Source: Nonomuraea rubra
GTDB lineage: Bacteria > Actinomycetota > Actinomycetes > Streptosporangiales > Streptosporangiaceae
Assembly: GCF_014207985.1 (NCBI RefSeq)
Contig: NZ_JACHMI010000001.1
Coordinates: 355,001-419,000, forward strand
DNA: 64,000 nt
Direction: 5' to 3'
Made by a program: the position numbers and the translations under genes. Within the stretch, counting starts at the first letter, position 1; each line of letters opens with the position of its first letter. The notes beneath the pieces were generated by a model, which was given only the letters and a program-made list of their open reading frames with translations, made no database searches and was not told the origin of the DNA. Below, one piece after another: positions 12,715-20,812 of the stretch.

Positions 12715-14031
12715 GTGATCTTGAACCAAGCAGGCACGCGACGCTTCCGGGCGTTCACGTCCAAGCACCTCGACCAGCTCCTGCAGCGTGCGGGGCTGGC
12801 GGACGACGAGCGCCTCAAGGTGCGCGCCGTCGCCACGGTGCTGCCCTTCCGGACGAACGCCTACGTCGTGGATGAACTCATAGATTGGTCGGCCGCGCCC
12901 GACGACCCCATATACCGGCTCGTCTTCCCACAGGAGGACATGCTGCCAGCGGCGGACGTGGCCAGGCTGGCCGACCTGCTGAAGGCGGAAGCGCCGAACG
13001 CCGAGATCCAGGCCGAGGCGAACCGCGTACGCGCACAGCTCAACCCGCACCCCGCGGGCCAGAAGGAGCTCAACGTCCCGAGGATCGGCGACGAGCCCGT
13101 CCCCGGCATGCAGCACAAGTACCCGGAAACCGTGCTGATCTTCCCTAAGCAGGGGCAGACCTGTCACGCCTACTGCACCTACTGCTTCCGGTGGGCGCAG
13201 TTCGTCGGCGACGCCGACCTGAAGTTCGCCTCCGACGACATCGACCAGATGGTCGCCTACATCCGCAGGCATCCCGAAGTCACCAGCGTGCTGATCACCG
13301 GCGGCGACGCCATGATCATGGGCGAGCCGGTGATCAAACGATATATCGAGCCGCTCCTGGAGCTCGACCAGCTCGAGTCCATCAGGATCGGGACCAAGGC
13401 GCTGGCCTACTGGCCGCAGCGCTTCACCACCGACCCCGACGCCGACGACACGCTCCGCCTGTTCGAGCGGGTGGTCGAGTCGGGCAAGAACCTCGCCTTC
13501 ATGGCGCATTTCTCACACCCGCGCGAGCTGGAGTCGCCACTGGTCGAATCGGCCGTCAAGCGCATTCTCGGCAGCGGGGCCACGATCAGGACCCAGGCGC
13601 CGCTGATCAGGTCCATCAACGACGACCCGGCCGTGTGGTCGGCGATGTGGCGGCGCCAGCTCAGGATGGGGCTGATCCCCTACTACATGTTCGTCGAACG
13701 CGACACCGGGCCGCAGGACTACTTCGCCGTCCCGCTGGCGCGGGCGTACGAGGTCTTCAGGGACGCCTACGCGAGCGTCTCCGGGCTCTGCCGCACGGTG
13801 CGGGGGCCCTCCATGTCGGCCACGCCGGGCAAGGTGTGCGTGGACGGCGTCACGGAAATCGCCGGGGAGCAGGTGTTCATGCTCCACTTCATCCAGGCCC
13901 GCGACCCATCGCTGGTGGGGCGGCCGTTCTTCGCGCGCTACGACCCGTCCGCCGTCTGGCTGACGGATCTGCGCCCGGCCCTCGCCGAACGTTTTCCGTT
14001 CGAGTCGGCCGACGCCCTGCTGACCGTCTGA
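12715..14031 (+). CDS. KamA-family radical SAM protein (lysine 2,3-aminomutase-like)
   Basis: This is a 438-residue protein if started at GTG 12715. The iron-sulfur motif is CHAYCTYC (Cys150, Cys154, Cys157), the CxxxCxxC of radical SAM enzymes. The (beta/alpha) repeats after it (TSVLITGGDAMIM, SIRIGTKALAYWP) are typical of KamA. Classical lysine 2,3-aminomutases bind PLP through the Lys of a PGGGGK loop; here the matching place reads SATPGK with Lys373, so PLP binding is possible but the loop is shortened. The real substrate is unknown. An open frame extends upstream to ATG 12565, but that stretch has poor third-position GC and an in-frame TTA, so the shorter start is preferred. Confidence 0.82.
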   Translation: MILNQAGTRRFRAFTSKHLDQLLQRAGLADDERLKVRAVATVLPFRTNAYVVDELIDWSAAPDDPIYRLVFPQEDMLPAADVARLADLLKAEAPNAEIQAEANRVRAQLNPHPAGQKELNVPRIGDEPVPGMQHKYPETVLIFPKQGQTCHAYCTYCFRWAQFVGDADLKFASDDIDQMVAYIRRHPEVTSVLITGGDAMIMGEPVIKRYIEPLLELDQLESIRIGTKALAYWPQRFTTDPDADDTLRLFERVVESGKNLAFMAHFSHPRELESPLVESAVKRILGSGATIRTQAPLIRSINDDPAVWSAMWRRQLRMGLIPYYMFVERDTGPQDYFAVPLARAYEVFRDAYASVSGLCRTVRGPSMSATPGKVCVDGVTEIAGEQVFMLHFIQARDPSLVGRPFFARYDPSAVWLTDLRPALAERFPFESADALLTV

Positions 14032-14067
14032 TCCCGGCCGCGCGCGTCCACCGCGACCGGAAAAAGT

Positions 14068-14126
14068 GGCCCCGCGGCCTGTGAACATTTGTTTTCGCGA
14101 CCCTTTGTTCACGGGCCGTCGGGGCC
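14068..14126 (+). terminator. Long hairpin terminator after the radical SAM gene
   Basis: The left arm 14068-14087 (ending GGCCTGTGAACA) pairs with 14106-14126 (TGTTCACGGGCC onward) over about 20 bp, with one bulge, one G-U pair and an 18-nt T-rich loop. No long T-run follows. It lies 37 nt after the stop codon. Confidence 0.7.
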
Positions 14127-14423
14127 CTCTTGCGTTCCGGTGCAAGAAGCGCGCAATATCGGAAACAAGACCCGCCTATTTCCCGGTTTGTCTCTCCGCT
14201 CAACACTCCCCCTTTACTCGGTAACCGGGCTGCAAACCCCTGCTACATGGGCATTCATGCGCCTGCGGTCGATCAAGCCGAGTGATAGAACTGCTTCCGT
14301 AGCTCAGCCGTAGCGACACGCTTCGTGTGGTGCCCATAGCGCGTCCGCAACGGCATACGGGGGTTATCGATTCGCATTTCCACCGCATTCGAGAGCGATC
14401 GATCACGAGCCGGGAAGGCAATC
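14127..14423. other. Leader region upstream of the secreted Gly-rich protein
   Basis: These roughly 300 bp are less GC-rich than their surroundings and presumably hold the promoter and 5' leader of the following gene. No convincing -35/-10 pair or known riboswitch was found. A GGGAAGG sequence lies shortly before the ATG at 14424 and serves as ribosome binding site. Confidence 0.4.
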
Positions 14424-15401
14424 ATGAATCGAGTAGTCAAGACGGCGCTGGCCGTCACAGCATTCGGCTTGGCGGCGGCGGCGATGGCCGTGCCGGCCCA
14501 AGCGGAAGTTCAATACAACGCCGCCAAGCACGCACCTGTCGACGGCCTGGGCGGAGGCACCATTGCGGGGACCGACCCGCTCGGCGGGCTGCTGAGCAGC
14601 CTCATCGGCGGCGGCGGGGGCCTGCTCGGCGCGCTCGGCGGCGGTGCCGCCAAGTCCGGCGCCCAGCAGGGCGGCCAGATGTCCGAGGTCGAGCGCGACA
14701 TCGCCGCCGAGAAGCAGGCGGAGACCGGCACCACGGGCAACGCGGCCGAGGACGTCACCGCCCGCGGCGGCCCGGTGCCCGAGCTGATGCCCATCGTCAG
14801 CAGCGTCAGCAGCATCCCGCTCGGCGGGGGCGGCCTGACCGAGTCCCTGCCCCTCCTGGGCTCGGCGCGCATGGCCCAGCCGGCCACGCCTTCCGTCAAG
14901 GCCGGCAAGCAGGGCCAGAACGCGGCCGCCGCCCCGGGTGACGCCGTGACCGGCGCGGTGACCGGCACGGTCGGCTCGTCCGTCGAGCGCACGGTCGGCA
15001 CGCTGGCGGGCACGAGCCTGCTGCCGGGCTCGACGAGCGGCGGCACGGCCAAGACCATGTCGAGCAGCTCCCAGGGCCTCGGCGCGCTGTCCGCCGACGC
15101 CCTGCTGGGCGGCGTCACCCGGGCCACGTGGCTCGCCCTGCCGCACGGCGCGGGCCGCCAGCTGTCCCCGGCGCTCGGGCAGGTGACGCCCGCCGAGATG
15201 GCTCCGGTCGCCGAGGCGCTGCCCGCCACCTCCCAGGCCGCCGCCATGGACGAGCTCGCCCCGCTCGTCCAGGACACCTCGGCCCTCGTGGAGGGCCGCG
15301 GCATGCAGGCCGCCGGCGCCTACAGCGACCTGATCACCGCCCTCGGCTGGACCACCGACGCGCTGACGAGCTCGGTGCGGGGCACCGCGGCCCGCGACTA
15401 G
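14424..15401 (+). CDS. Secreted Gly/Ala-rich protein of unknown function
   Basis: This 325-residue protein starts with a clear Sec signal peptide (MNRVVKTALAVTAFGLAAAA then VPAQA, cleavage near residue 27). The mature part is low in complexity. A GGLLSSLIGGGGGLLGALGG stretch lies near residues 53-72, and VTGAVTGTVG repeats near 173-182. It has no cysteine pairs, LPXTG signal, transmembrane anchor or catalytic motif. Such proteins in actinomycetes are usually cell-wall or spore-surface material, but that is inference only. The stop codon context CGCGACTAG is repeated in the DNA downstream (see the repeat at 15394-15600). Confidence 0.75.
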   Translation: MNRVVKTALAVTAFGLAAAAMAVPAQAEVQYNAAKHAPVDGLGGGTIAGTDPLGGLLSSLIGGGGGLLGALGGGAAKSGAQQGGQMSEVERDIAAEKQAETGTTGNAAEDVTARGGPVPELMPIVSSVSSIPLGGGGLTESLPLLGSARMAQPATPSVKAGKQGQNAAAAPGDAVTGAVTGTVGSSVERTVGTLAGTSLLPGSTSGGTAKTMSSSSQGLGALSADALLGGVTRATWLALPHGAGRQLSPALGQVTPAEMAPVAEALPATSQAAAMDELAPLVQDTSALVEGRGMQAAGAYSDLITALGWTTDALTSSVRGTAARD

Positions 15402-15600
15402 TCGCCTTCTCTGGGCTCGCGACTAGGCACTCCTAGCAACGCGGCTGGACACTCCTGGGTTCGTGGCCAGGCACTTCCCTGATTCGTGGCTAGGCGCGAC
15501 TTCTGGGCGGGTGACCTGGGCCGCGGCATCCGGGCTCGTGGCCGGGCGCGGCTCCTAGGCGCGACCCCCAGGTTCGCGACAGGGCCGCGATGGAGCGCTG
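15394..15600. repeat. Degenerate direct repeats, first block
   Basis: A core TCGYGRCYRGGC recurs near 15417, 15460, 15484 and 15536, each followed by a C/T-rich ACTCCTAG-like or ACTTCCCTG-like tail. The first copy repeats the end of the preceding gene, including its stop codon (CGCGACTAG at 15394-15402 and again at 15418-15426). The units are diverged and unevenly spaced (24-53 bp), so this is not a CRISPR array. Confidence 0.65.
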
Positions 15601-16368
15601 ACGAGCGCGGCCGGCCGGGGAACCGGCAGGACGGTTCGCGGGTGTCCCAGGTGCCGACACCCGGGCACCGGCCCTGGCGGTGACCGGGCGGCACGCTCGC
15701 TCGCCCCAGCAGTCCCCTGACGGCAAGCTCCCTCGACCGGGGCCGCTCCGCGATCCCCTGATCTGGGCCCTCCCACTGGAGATCCGGGCATCGCCGGCCC
15801 CGGGCTGCGTTACCGAGAGGTCTGGGAACCGGCCTCCCGCCGAAGGACCGGGGATCGGACGCCCCTGGGCTCCCTTTCGTCAGAGGTCTGGGGATCGCTT
15901 GCCCCCAGGCCCCTGTCGTCAGAGGCCCGGGACCGTTCGCGCCCCGGGCCGGGTGACCGGGAGGCCCGCCTTCCCTTGATCAAGGCCCCTTGGCCGGAGT
16001 GCTGGACCGGTCCTCCGGATCGGGATGCCGTCGCACTGACGCGGCAGGCCACGAGGCGCCCTCAGGTGCCGGGCGCTCGTGGGACTGGCGCGCGTAGGTT
16101 GCGAGCCCGCCGCCAAGAACGGGCGGGCTCACGTCGGGCCTGGGCGGACGCGCCCACGCCACGGGGCACGCGAGGCGCCGCCACTGCAGGGCAGCGGCGC
16201 CCGCGCCGCCCCACCCCGCCACCGGCCCAGGCCGGTGGCGGGGCTCCAAGCCCCGCCCCGAAGATCGTGACAGCCGCCTCCCGGGGCCGGAAAAGGCCGT
16301 AGAAGCCGTAGATCGTCGCAGGCGCCCCCCAGCACCCTCGGCGGCCCCTCAGCCGCCCTGCGCGGATC
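15402..16368. other. 967-bp region without long genes, rich in degenerate repeats
   Basis: No open frame here has a family resemblance, good ribosome binding site or plausible composition; translations are Arg/Pro/Gly runs on all frames. The sequence is a mosaic of decayed repeats (15394-15600 and 15812-15955) and inverted pieces such as GCCCGCC/GGCGGGC. It could be a mutational graveyard, a structured RNA source or a nucleoid-protein site. Nothing can be asserted. Confidence 0.5.
15812..15955. repeat. Degenerate direct repeats, second block
   Basis: Units opening with CGAGAGG, CGAAGGACC or CGTCAGAGG begin at 15813, 15841, 15878 and 15917. Each is followed by a GGGRAYCG-like stretch and a C-rich arm (GCCCCTGGG, GCCCCCAGG, CGCCCCGGG). 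Spacing is 28-39 bp. The copies at 15878 and 15917 share CGTCAGAGG exactly. Confidence 0.6.
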
Positions 16369-16542
16369 TCAGGGCAGCCGGACGCCCGTGCGGCGGGCTA
16401 TCTGGGCCTGCAGTCTTGCCATCTGCCAGTGCAACTCGAGAAGCTGCTCGGCGAGCTGCAGCCGCGGAATCTCTGACACGTCCTCGGTGGCCAGGTGGTC
16501 AATCGCGGTCGCAAGCTCTCCCATCGCGCGCCCCCACTCCAT
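16369..16542 (-). CDS. Small helical protein, 57 residues
   Basis: A 58-codon frame opens at ATG 16542 with GAGGAA 7 nt upstream and ends at TGA 16369. The product is strongly helical and charged, with motifs AIDHLATEDVSEIP and LAEQLLELHWQMARLQAQIARR, and ends TGVRLP. The pattern recalls the N-terminal helices of actinobacterial DUF222/13E12-type proteins, but there is no continuation, so it is either a stand-alone small protein or a relic. Third-position GC is normal and a well-formed promoter lies upstream, which favours a real gene. Function is unknown; the amphipathic helices suggest a protein-binding role (inference). Confidence 0.65.
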   Translation of the reverse strand: MEWGRAMGELATAIDHLATEDVSEIPRLQLAEQLLELHWQMARLQAQIARRTGVRLP

Positions 16543-16572
16543 CACCGTTCCTCGGATCGAAATGACGTTCGA

Positions 16573-16602
16573 ATCTTATCGGAACGGCCGGCTCGGTGTC
16601 AG
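16573..16602 (-). promoter_or_regulatory. Promoter of the 57-residue gene
   Basis: On the minus strand, CTGACA (16602-16597) and TAAGAT (16578-16573) are 18 bp apart. They lie about 30 nt upstream of the start codon, leaving room for the GAGGAA ribosome binding site. Confidence 0.6.
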
Positions 16603-16767
16603 TCATTTGCCCCTCCAGTCGCCGCCGTTTCGCACGCAAGATCGAATACCGCGGAGATGGGCAACATGGGCTCGCGTAACGGCGGGTCACCACTGAAGGG
16701 TCAGAGGCCGTTTCCCTGGAGGGCCGTCAGCCGGAGTGCGGTGGGTGGCGGGCCACGGCAGCGCGTA

Positions 16768-16798
16768 AAGAAGAAAAGAGCCTCAGCCGAAGTGAGGC
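16768..16798 (-). terminator. Terminator of the ABC exporter operon
   Basis: On the minus strand, GCCTCA and TGAGGC form a stem around a loop with TTCG at its centre, followed by TCTTTTCTTC. This is a typical intrinsic terminator. Another GC-rich hairpin (16809-16833, a 9-bp GGCCCGGCC stem) lies between it and the stop codon. Confidence 0.9.
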
Positions 16799-16845
16799 GG
16801 GCACATGTGGCCCGGCCTGAGCACGGCCGGGCCGATCATAGAGGG

Positions 16846-17712
16846 TCAGCCCTTGTTGTAGGCGGCGATGACTTCCTTCGGGTCGCCGTCCATCTTGATC
16901 TTCCCCTTGTGGAGCCAGATCACCCGGTTGCACGTCTGCTCGATCACCCGCAGGTCGTGGGCGACCAGGAACACCGTGCCCGCCGACTCGCGGATCTGCC
17001 GGATGCGCTCCTCGCTCTTCTTGCGGAATTCCCGGTCGCCCGTCGCCAGCGCCTCGTCGATGAGCAGGACGTCGTGGGTCTTGGCGGAGGAGATGGCGAA
17101 GCGCAGGCGGGCGCCCATGCCGGAGGAGTAGGTGGACATCGGGAGCTGCACGAACTCGTCGATGCCGGAGAAGTCGACGATCTCCTGGTACTTCTCCTTG
17201 ACCTCGGCGGGCGTCATGCCCATCGCGTAGCAGCCGAGGACGATGTTGCGCTCGCCGGTCAGCTCGCGCATGAGGGCCGCGTTGACGCCCAGCAGCGAGG
17301 GCTGGCCGTCGGTGTAGACGGCGCCCTTGTGCGGGGGCAGCAGGCCCGCGATGGCACGCAGCAGCGTGGACTTGCCCGACCCGTTGCGCCCCACGATGCC
17401 GATGGCGTCGCCGTGGTAGGCCACGAAGGTCACGCCCTTGACGGCGTGGACCTCCTTCATCTGCGGCCGGCCCTGGCGCTTGAGTATGCGCGTGAGGGCG
17501 TTGACCGCGTTGCCCTTCTCGGCGTCGGAGGCGGCCCCGTAGACGCGGTAGACGATGTGCAGATCGTCGACGATGACGGTGGGAGTGCCTGTGGGGACAT
17601 CGAGGGGCCGCTTGCCCGGAGGCTCCGGGTTGGGATGCACTCTCACATCCTTGCCGGGGTCGGCGGGCTTGTCGCCCTTCACCTGTGACAGCTCCTTGGT
17701 CAGTTCAGCCAC
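16846..17712 (-). CDS. ABC exporter ATPase, TagH/RfbE type
   Basis: This 288-residue protein is the nucleotide-binding subunit of a polysaccharide or teichoic-acid exporter. The Walker A motif is GRNGSGKST (about residues 108-116). The signature is YSSGMGARL, a variant typical of TagH/Wzt proteins, and Walker B reads VLLIDEALATGD. A 40-residue polar leader precedes the ATPase domain. There is no C-terminal carbohydrate-binding extension, so it is the short type. The start is GTG at 17710-17712, overlapping the permease stop by 8 nt, so the two form a translationally coupled operon. Substrate is not identifiable, since no glycosyltransferase genes are adjacent. Confidence 0.9.
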   Translation of the reverse strand: MAELTKELSQVKGDKPADPGKDVRVHPNPEPPGKRPLDVPTGTPTVIVDDLHIVYRVYGAASDAEKGNAVNALTRILKRQGRPQMKEVHAVKGVTFVAYHGDAIGIVGRNGSGKSTLLRAIAGLLPPHKGAVYTDGQPSLLGVNAALMRELTGERNIVLGCYAMGMTPAEVKEKYQEIVDFSGIDEFVQLPMSTYSSGMGARLRFAISSAKTHDVLLIDEALATGDREFRKKSEERIRQIRESAGTVFLVAHDLRVIEQTCNRVIWLHKGKIKMDGDPKEVIAAYNKG

Positions 17713-18640
17713 GCCCGTACCTCTCCTCGGACCGCCAGAAGTACCAGAAGCCGAAGCCGAGTGCGAACACCGCCCAGAATACGCAAGACACCAAGACCAT
17801 CGTCGGGGGGTGGTGTCCGTAGGAGGTGTTGTAGCTCGGGATGAGAATCTCGCGCATCCACTCGATGTAGGAGGCCGCCGGGTTCAGGTACATCACGTCG
17901 GCCACCCACTGGGGCAGCCCCGCGGACCCCACGACCTTGGCCTGGATCACGAAGAAGACGCCGGAGGCGTAGAGCCAGGTGCGGGTGATGAACGGCAGCA
18001 ACTGGTTGAGGTCGCGCATCTGGGCGCCCAGCCTGGCCATCACCAGGCCGGCCCCGATGTTGAACAGCGTCTGGAGCAGCAGCACCACCGGGATCATGAG
18101 CCAGTACCAGGTGGGCCACTCACCCGTGGCCACCACGAGGACCAGCAGCACGCCCATGGAGATGGCGAGTTGCTGGAGCTCCTGGATCGTGTACGCCAGC
18201 GGGAGCGAGGCCCTCGGGAAGTGCAGGGCCCTGATCATCGACAGGTTGCCGGAGATCGACTTCGCGCCCGCGGTGACCGTGCGCTGGGTGAAGGTGAAGA
18301 TGAACATCCCGGTCAGCAGGAACGCCGGGTAGTTCTCGACATCCTTGCCGCCGCCCAGGATGACGCCGAACATCACGAAGTAGATGGCGGCGTTGAGCAG
18401 GGGCGTGAGCACCTGCCACAGCTGGCCGAGCGCGGAGCTGGAGTATTTCGTGACGTTGCGCGAGGTCGCGTACGTCAGGATGAAGTGTCGGCGCTGCCAC
18501 AGCATGCGCAGGTAGACAGGGAACCTCGGCCGCGCGATGGCACGGCGAAGCCCATATCTCTTGGCGAGCTTGGCCAGCGGCTCCTGCCCGCTCCGGCCGC
18601 CCGCCTGGGCGTCCGCGACAGCGGATTCCGGCTGGCTCAT
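17705..18640 (-). CDS. ABC exporter permease, TagG/Wzm type
   Basis: This 311-residue integral membrane protein has six predicted membrane segments and the ABC2-type layout of TagG/Wzm permeases. Its conserved region LGQLWQVLTPLLNAAIYFVM precedes the first pair of membrane helices, and NPAASYIEWMREILI lies before the last. It forms the channel for the ATPase encoded next. ATG at 18638-18640 is the start: the upstream in-frame codons are Arg/Pro-rich and unconserved. TAGAGT on the minus strand (18653-18648) lies 7 nt before the ATG and there is no Shine-Dalgarno sequence, so a leaderless mRNA is possible. Confidence 0.9.
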   Translation of the reverse strand: MSQPESAVADAQAGGRSGQEPLAKLAKRYGLRRAIARPRFPVYLRMLWQRRHFILTYATSRNVTKYSSSALGQLWQVLTPLLNAAIYFVMFGVILGGGKDVENYPAFLLTGMFIFTFTQRTVTAGAKSISGNLSMIRALHFPRASLPLAYTIQELQQLAISMGVLLVLVVATGEWPTWYWLMIPVVLLLQTLFNIGAGLVMARLGAQMRDLNQLLPFITRTWLYASGVFFVIQAKVVGSAGLPQWVADVMYLNPAASYIEWMREILIPSYNTSYGHHPPTMVLVSCVFWAVFALGFGFWYFWRSEERYGRG

Positions 18641-19126
18641 GGCAAGGACTCTATTGGATCCCGGTCGGTGGGGTGCCTGTCGTACGGGTTGACGGCAGAC
18701 AGTTGGACAGACTGTTGGACGGAGTCTCCGGACGCCGGGGTTCCAAGGCGTCGTCAAGACCTGCTCAACGGTAGCCCAGCGAGCCGGGGCGTGGTGGCAG
18801 AGGCGCGAGCACTGGCGTGTAGGGGGTATTTTTCATCGACTGTTCACGTCCAGGCCCTCCTCGTTGGGGCGGATTTGTACTGATTGCTCCTCATGGGGTC
18901 AAATGTCTGTGACGCTGGATTGGCACACGTGTGACCGAACTGCAACGCGCCAGAGACTCGCTGGTGGCAAGTAGTGAGGGATAGTCGCGATCGACTGGCA
19001 GGGCGTCGGCTGGTTTGACCATGTCAGCCAAATCCGGGGGGATACCAGGAACTCCCCGTCAGGCTGCTCTTGATCACCGCAGCTCAGCGCTAGGCGCCCA
19101 CCTGTAGAGGGAGGATTTACTTCACC
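18641..19126. other. Divergent intergenic region, exporter versus peptide importer
   Basis: These 486 bp must hold promoters for both directions. Visible items are a direct repeat GTTGGACRGA (near 18701 and 18713), a perfect palindrome CACACGTGTG at 18924-18933 that could be an operator, and a TTGACC hexamer at 19015-19020 on the plus strand without a well-spaced -10 box. AGGGAGGA before 19127 is the ribosome binding site of the importer. Confidence 0.5.
18924..18933. promoter_or_regulatory. Perfect 10-bp palindrome, possible operator
   Basis: CACACGTGTG is fully self-complementary and lies about 200 bp upstream of the peptide importer start. No regulator gene is adjacent. Confidence 0.3.
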
Positions 19127-20761
19127 ATGCGTGTTACTAAGGGCGCACGGATCGTCGCCGGTACCGCGCTGCTCGCCCTCGCGGTTGCCGCGTGTGGCGG
19201 CGGTGCCTCGGACAACGGTGGCACTGCCGCGGGCGGTGAAACGCCGGTCCGCATGGAGGTCGGTGAGCCCCAGAAGATGCTGTACCCGCAGGACACCACG
19301 GAGACCGAAGGTGCCGAGGTGCTCGCCGCGGTGTTCTCGCCGCTCGTGCGTTACGACGAGAACAAGCAGCCGGTCGAGGAGGCCGCCGAGTCCATCACCA
19401 CGACGGACAGCAAGGTCTGGACGATCAAGCTGAAGTCCAGCTACACGTGGCATGACGGCACCCCGGTGAAGGCCGAGGACTACGTGCGCGCGTGGAACTT
19501 CGCCGCCCTCCAGGACAACGCCATGAGCTCGTCCTACTTCTTCGGGCGCGTCGACGGCTACAACGACGTGCACCCGGGTGAGGGCAAGACCCCGACGGCC
19601 AAGGAGATGAAGGGCCTCAAGGTCGTCGACGACACGACGCTCGAGGTCACGCTCACCGCGCCGTTCTCCCAGTTCAAGACGATGCTGGGCTACACCGCGT
19701 TCTACCCGCTGCCCGCCTCGGCGATCGGCTCCGACGGCAAGCTCAGCCCGACCTTCGGCGAGAAGCCGATCGGCCAGGGTCTGTTCAAGGTCGACAAGCC
19801 CTACAAGAAGGGCACCGACCAGACCATCGAGATGTCGGTGTACGACAAGTTCCCCGGCAAGAAGCCGACCGGCTGGACGAAGCTCCAGTTCAAGGTCTAC
19901 ACGAGCTCCGAGACCGCGTGGAACGACCTCCAGGCCGAGAACCTCGACATCCACGACTCCCTGCCCGCTACGGCCATCTCCACGGCCAAGCAGGTGCTGG
20001 GTGACCGGTACTTCGACGAGCCCGACGCCTCCATCGGCTACATCGGCGTCCCGCTGAAGTACAACAAGGAATTCGAGAACGTCGACGTCCGCAAGGCCAT
20101 CTCGATGGCCATCGACCGGAAGACCATCTCCGACACGGTCTTCTCCGGCACCCGCTCCCCGGCCGACGACTTCATCAACCCGGCCATCCCCGGCTACCGC
20201 CAGGGCGCCTGCACGGCGTGCACGTACAACCCGGCCGAGGCCAAGAAGCTGTACGAGAGCGCCGGCGGCCCCAAGACCATCGAGCTCGGCTACAACGCCG
20301 ACGGTGGTCACAAGGAGTGGATCGAGGCCGTCGCCAACAACCTTCGCGCCAACCTCGGCATCGAGGTCACGCCGAAGCCGTTCGAGAAGTTCCAGGGCAT
20401 CCTGGACGCCCTGGACGCCAAGGAGTACAAGGGCCTGTTCCGCATGGGCTGGTCCATCGACTACCCGGCGGCCGAGAACTACCTGACGCCGATCTTCGGC
20501 ACCGGCGCCATCGGCACCGGCTCCAACTACGGCGGCTACTCCAACAAGGAGTTCGACGACCTGGTGGCCAAGGGCGACCAGGCCACGGACGCGGCCGAGG
20601 GTCTGAAGTTCTACCAGCAGGCGGATGACATCCTGCTGAAGGAGCTTCCGTACATCCCGGTGTACTTCTACCGCAGCAACTTCGGGCACTCCACCAAGGT
20701 CAAGAACGTCAAGCTCAACCTGCTCAACCAGATCAACTGGGCTGACGTCGAGAAGGGCTGA
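19127..20761 (+). CDS. Peptide ABC transporter substrate-binding lipoprotein
   Basis: This 544-residue protein of solute-binding family 5 (OppA/DppA type) captures oligopeptides or similar solutes outside the membrane. The N-terminus is a lipoprotein signal with lipobox LAVAAC, making the Cys near residue 23 the lipidated residue. A Gly/Ser/Thr-rich tether follows, then the mature fold, with SYTWHDGTPVKAEDYVRAW and ENVDVRKAISMAIDRKTI as family landmarks. A CTAC pair near residue 363 may form a disulfide. It is the first gene of a five-gene operon. Two hairpins separate it from the permease gene, which commonly lets the binding protein be made in excess. Confidence 0.95.
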   Translation: MRVTKGARIVAGTALLALAVAACGGGASDNGGTAAGGETPVRMEVGEPQKMLYPQDTTETEGAEVLAAVFSPLVRYDENKQPVEEAAESITTTDSKVWTIKLKSSYTWHDGTPVKAEDYVRAWNFAALQDNAMSSSYFFGRVDGYNDVHPGEGKTPTAKEMKGLKVVDDTTLEVTLTAPFSQFKTMLGYTAFYPLPASAIGSDGKLSPTFGEKPIGQGLFKVDKPYKKGTDQTIEMSVYDKFPGKKPTGWTKLQFKVYTSSETAWNDLQAENLDIHDSLPATAISTAKQVLGDRYFDEPDASIGYIGVPLKYNKEFENVDVRKAISMAIDRKTISDTVFSGTRSPADDFINPAIPGYRQGACTACTYNPAEAKKLYESAGGPKTIELGYNADGGHKEWIEAVANNLRANLGIEVTPKPFEKFQGILDALDAKEYKGLFRMGWSIDYPAAENYLTPIFGTGAIGTGSNYGGYSNKEFDDLVAKGDQATDAAEGLKFYQQADDILLKELPYIPVYFYRSNFGHSTKVKNVKLNLLNQINWADVEKG

Positions 20762-20773
20762 CGTCATTCGTCT

Positions 20774-20797
20774 GGCGGACGGTACTTGCCGTCCGCC
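20774..20797 (+). terminator. Intercistronic hairpin after the binding-protein gene
   Basis: GGCGGACGG (20774-20782) pairs perfectly with CCGTCCGCC (20789-20797) around a 6-nt loop. No T-run follows, so it is more likely an mRNA-stabilising or attenuating hairpin than a full terminator. Confidence 0.65.
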
Positions 20798-20812
20798 CGT
20801 CGGAGGACTGAG

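Noticed and set aside
14127..14423. Cyclic-di-AMP (ydaO-type) riboswitch before the secreted-protein gene
   Set aside because: The leader is long and structured-looking, but the conserved ydaO blocks are not present.
15394..15960. CRISPR array
   Set aside because: Repeats are strongly diverged, unevenly spaced and lack regular spacers; no cas gene is near.
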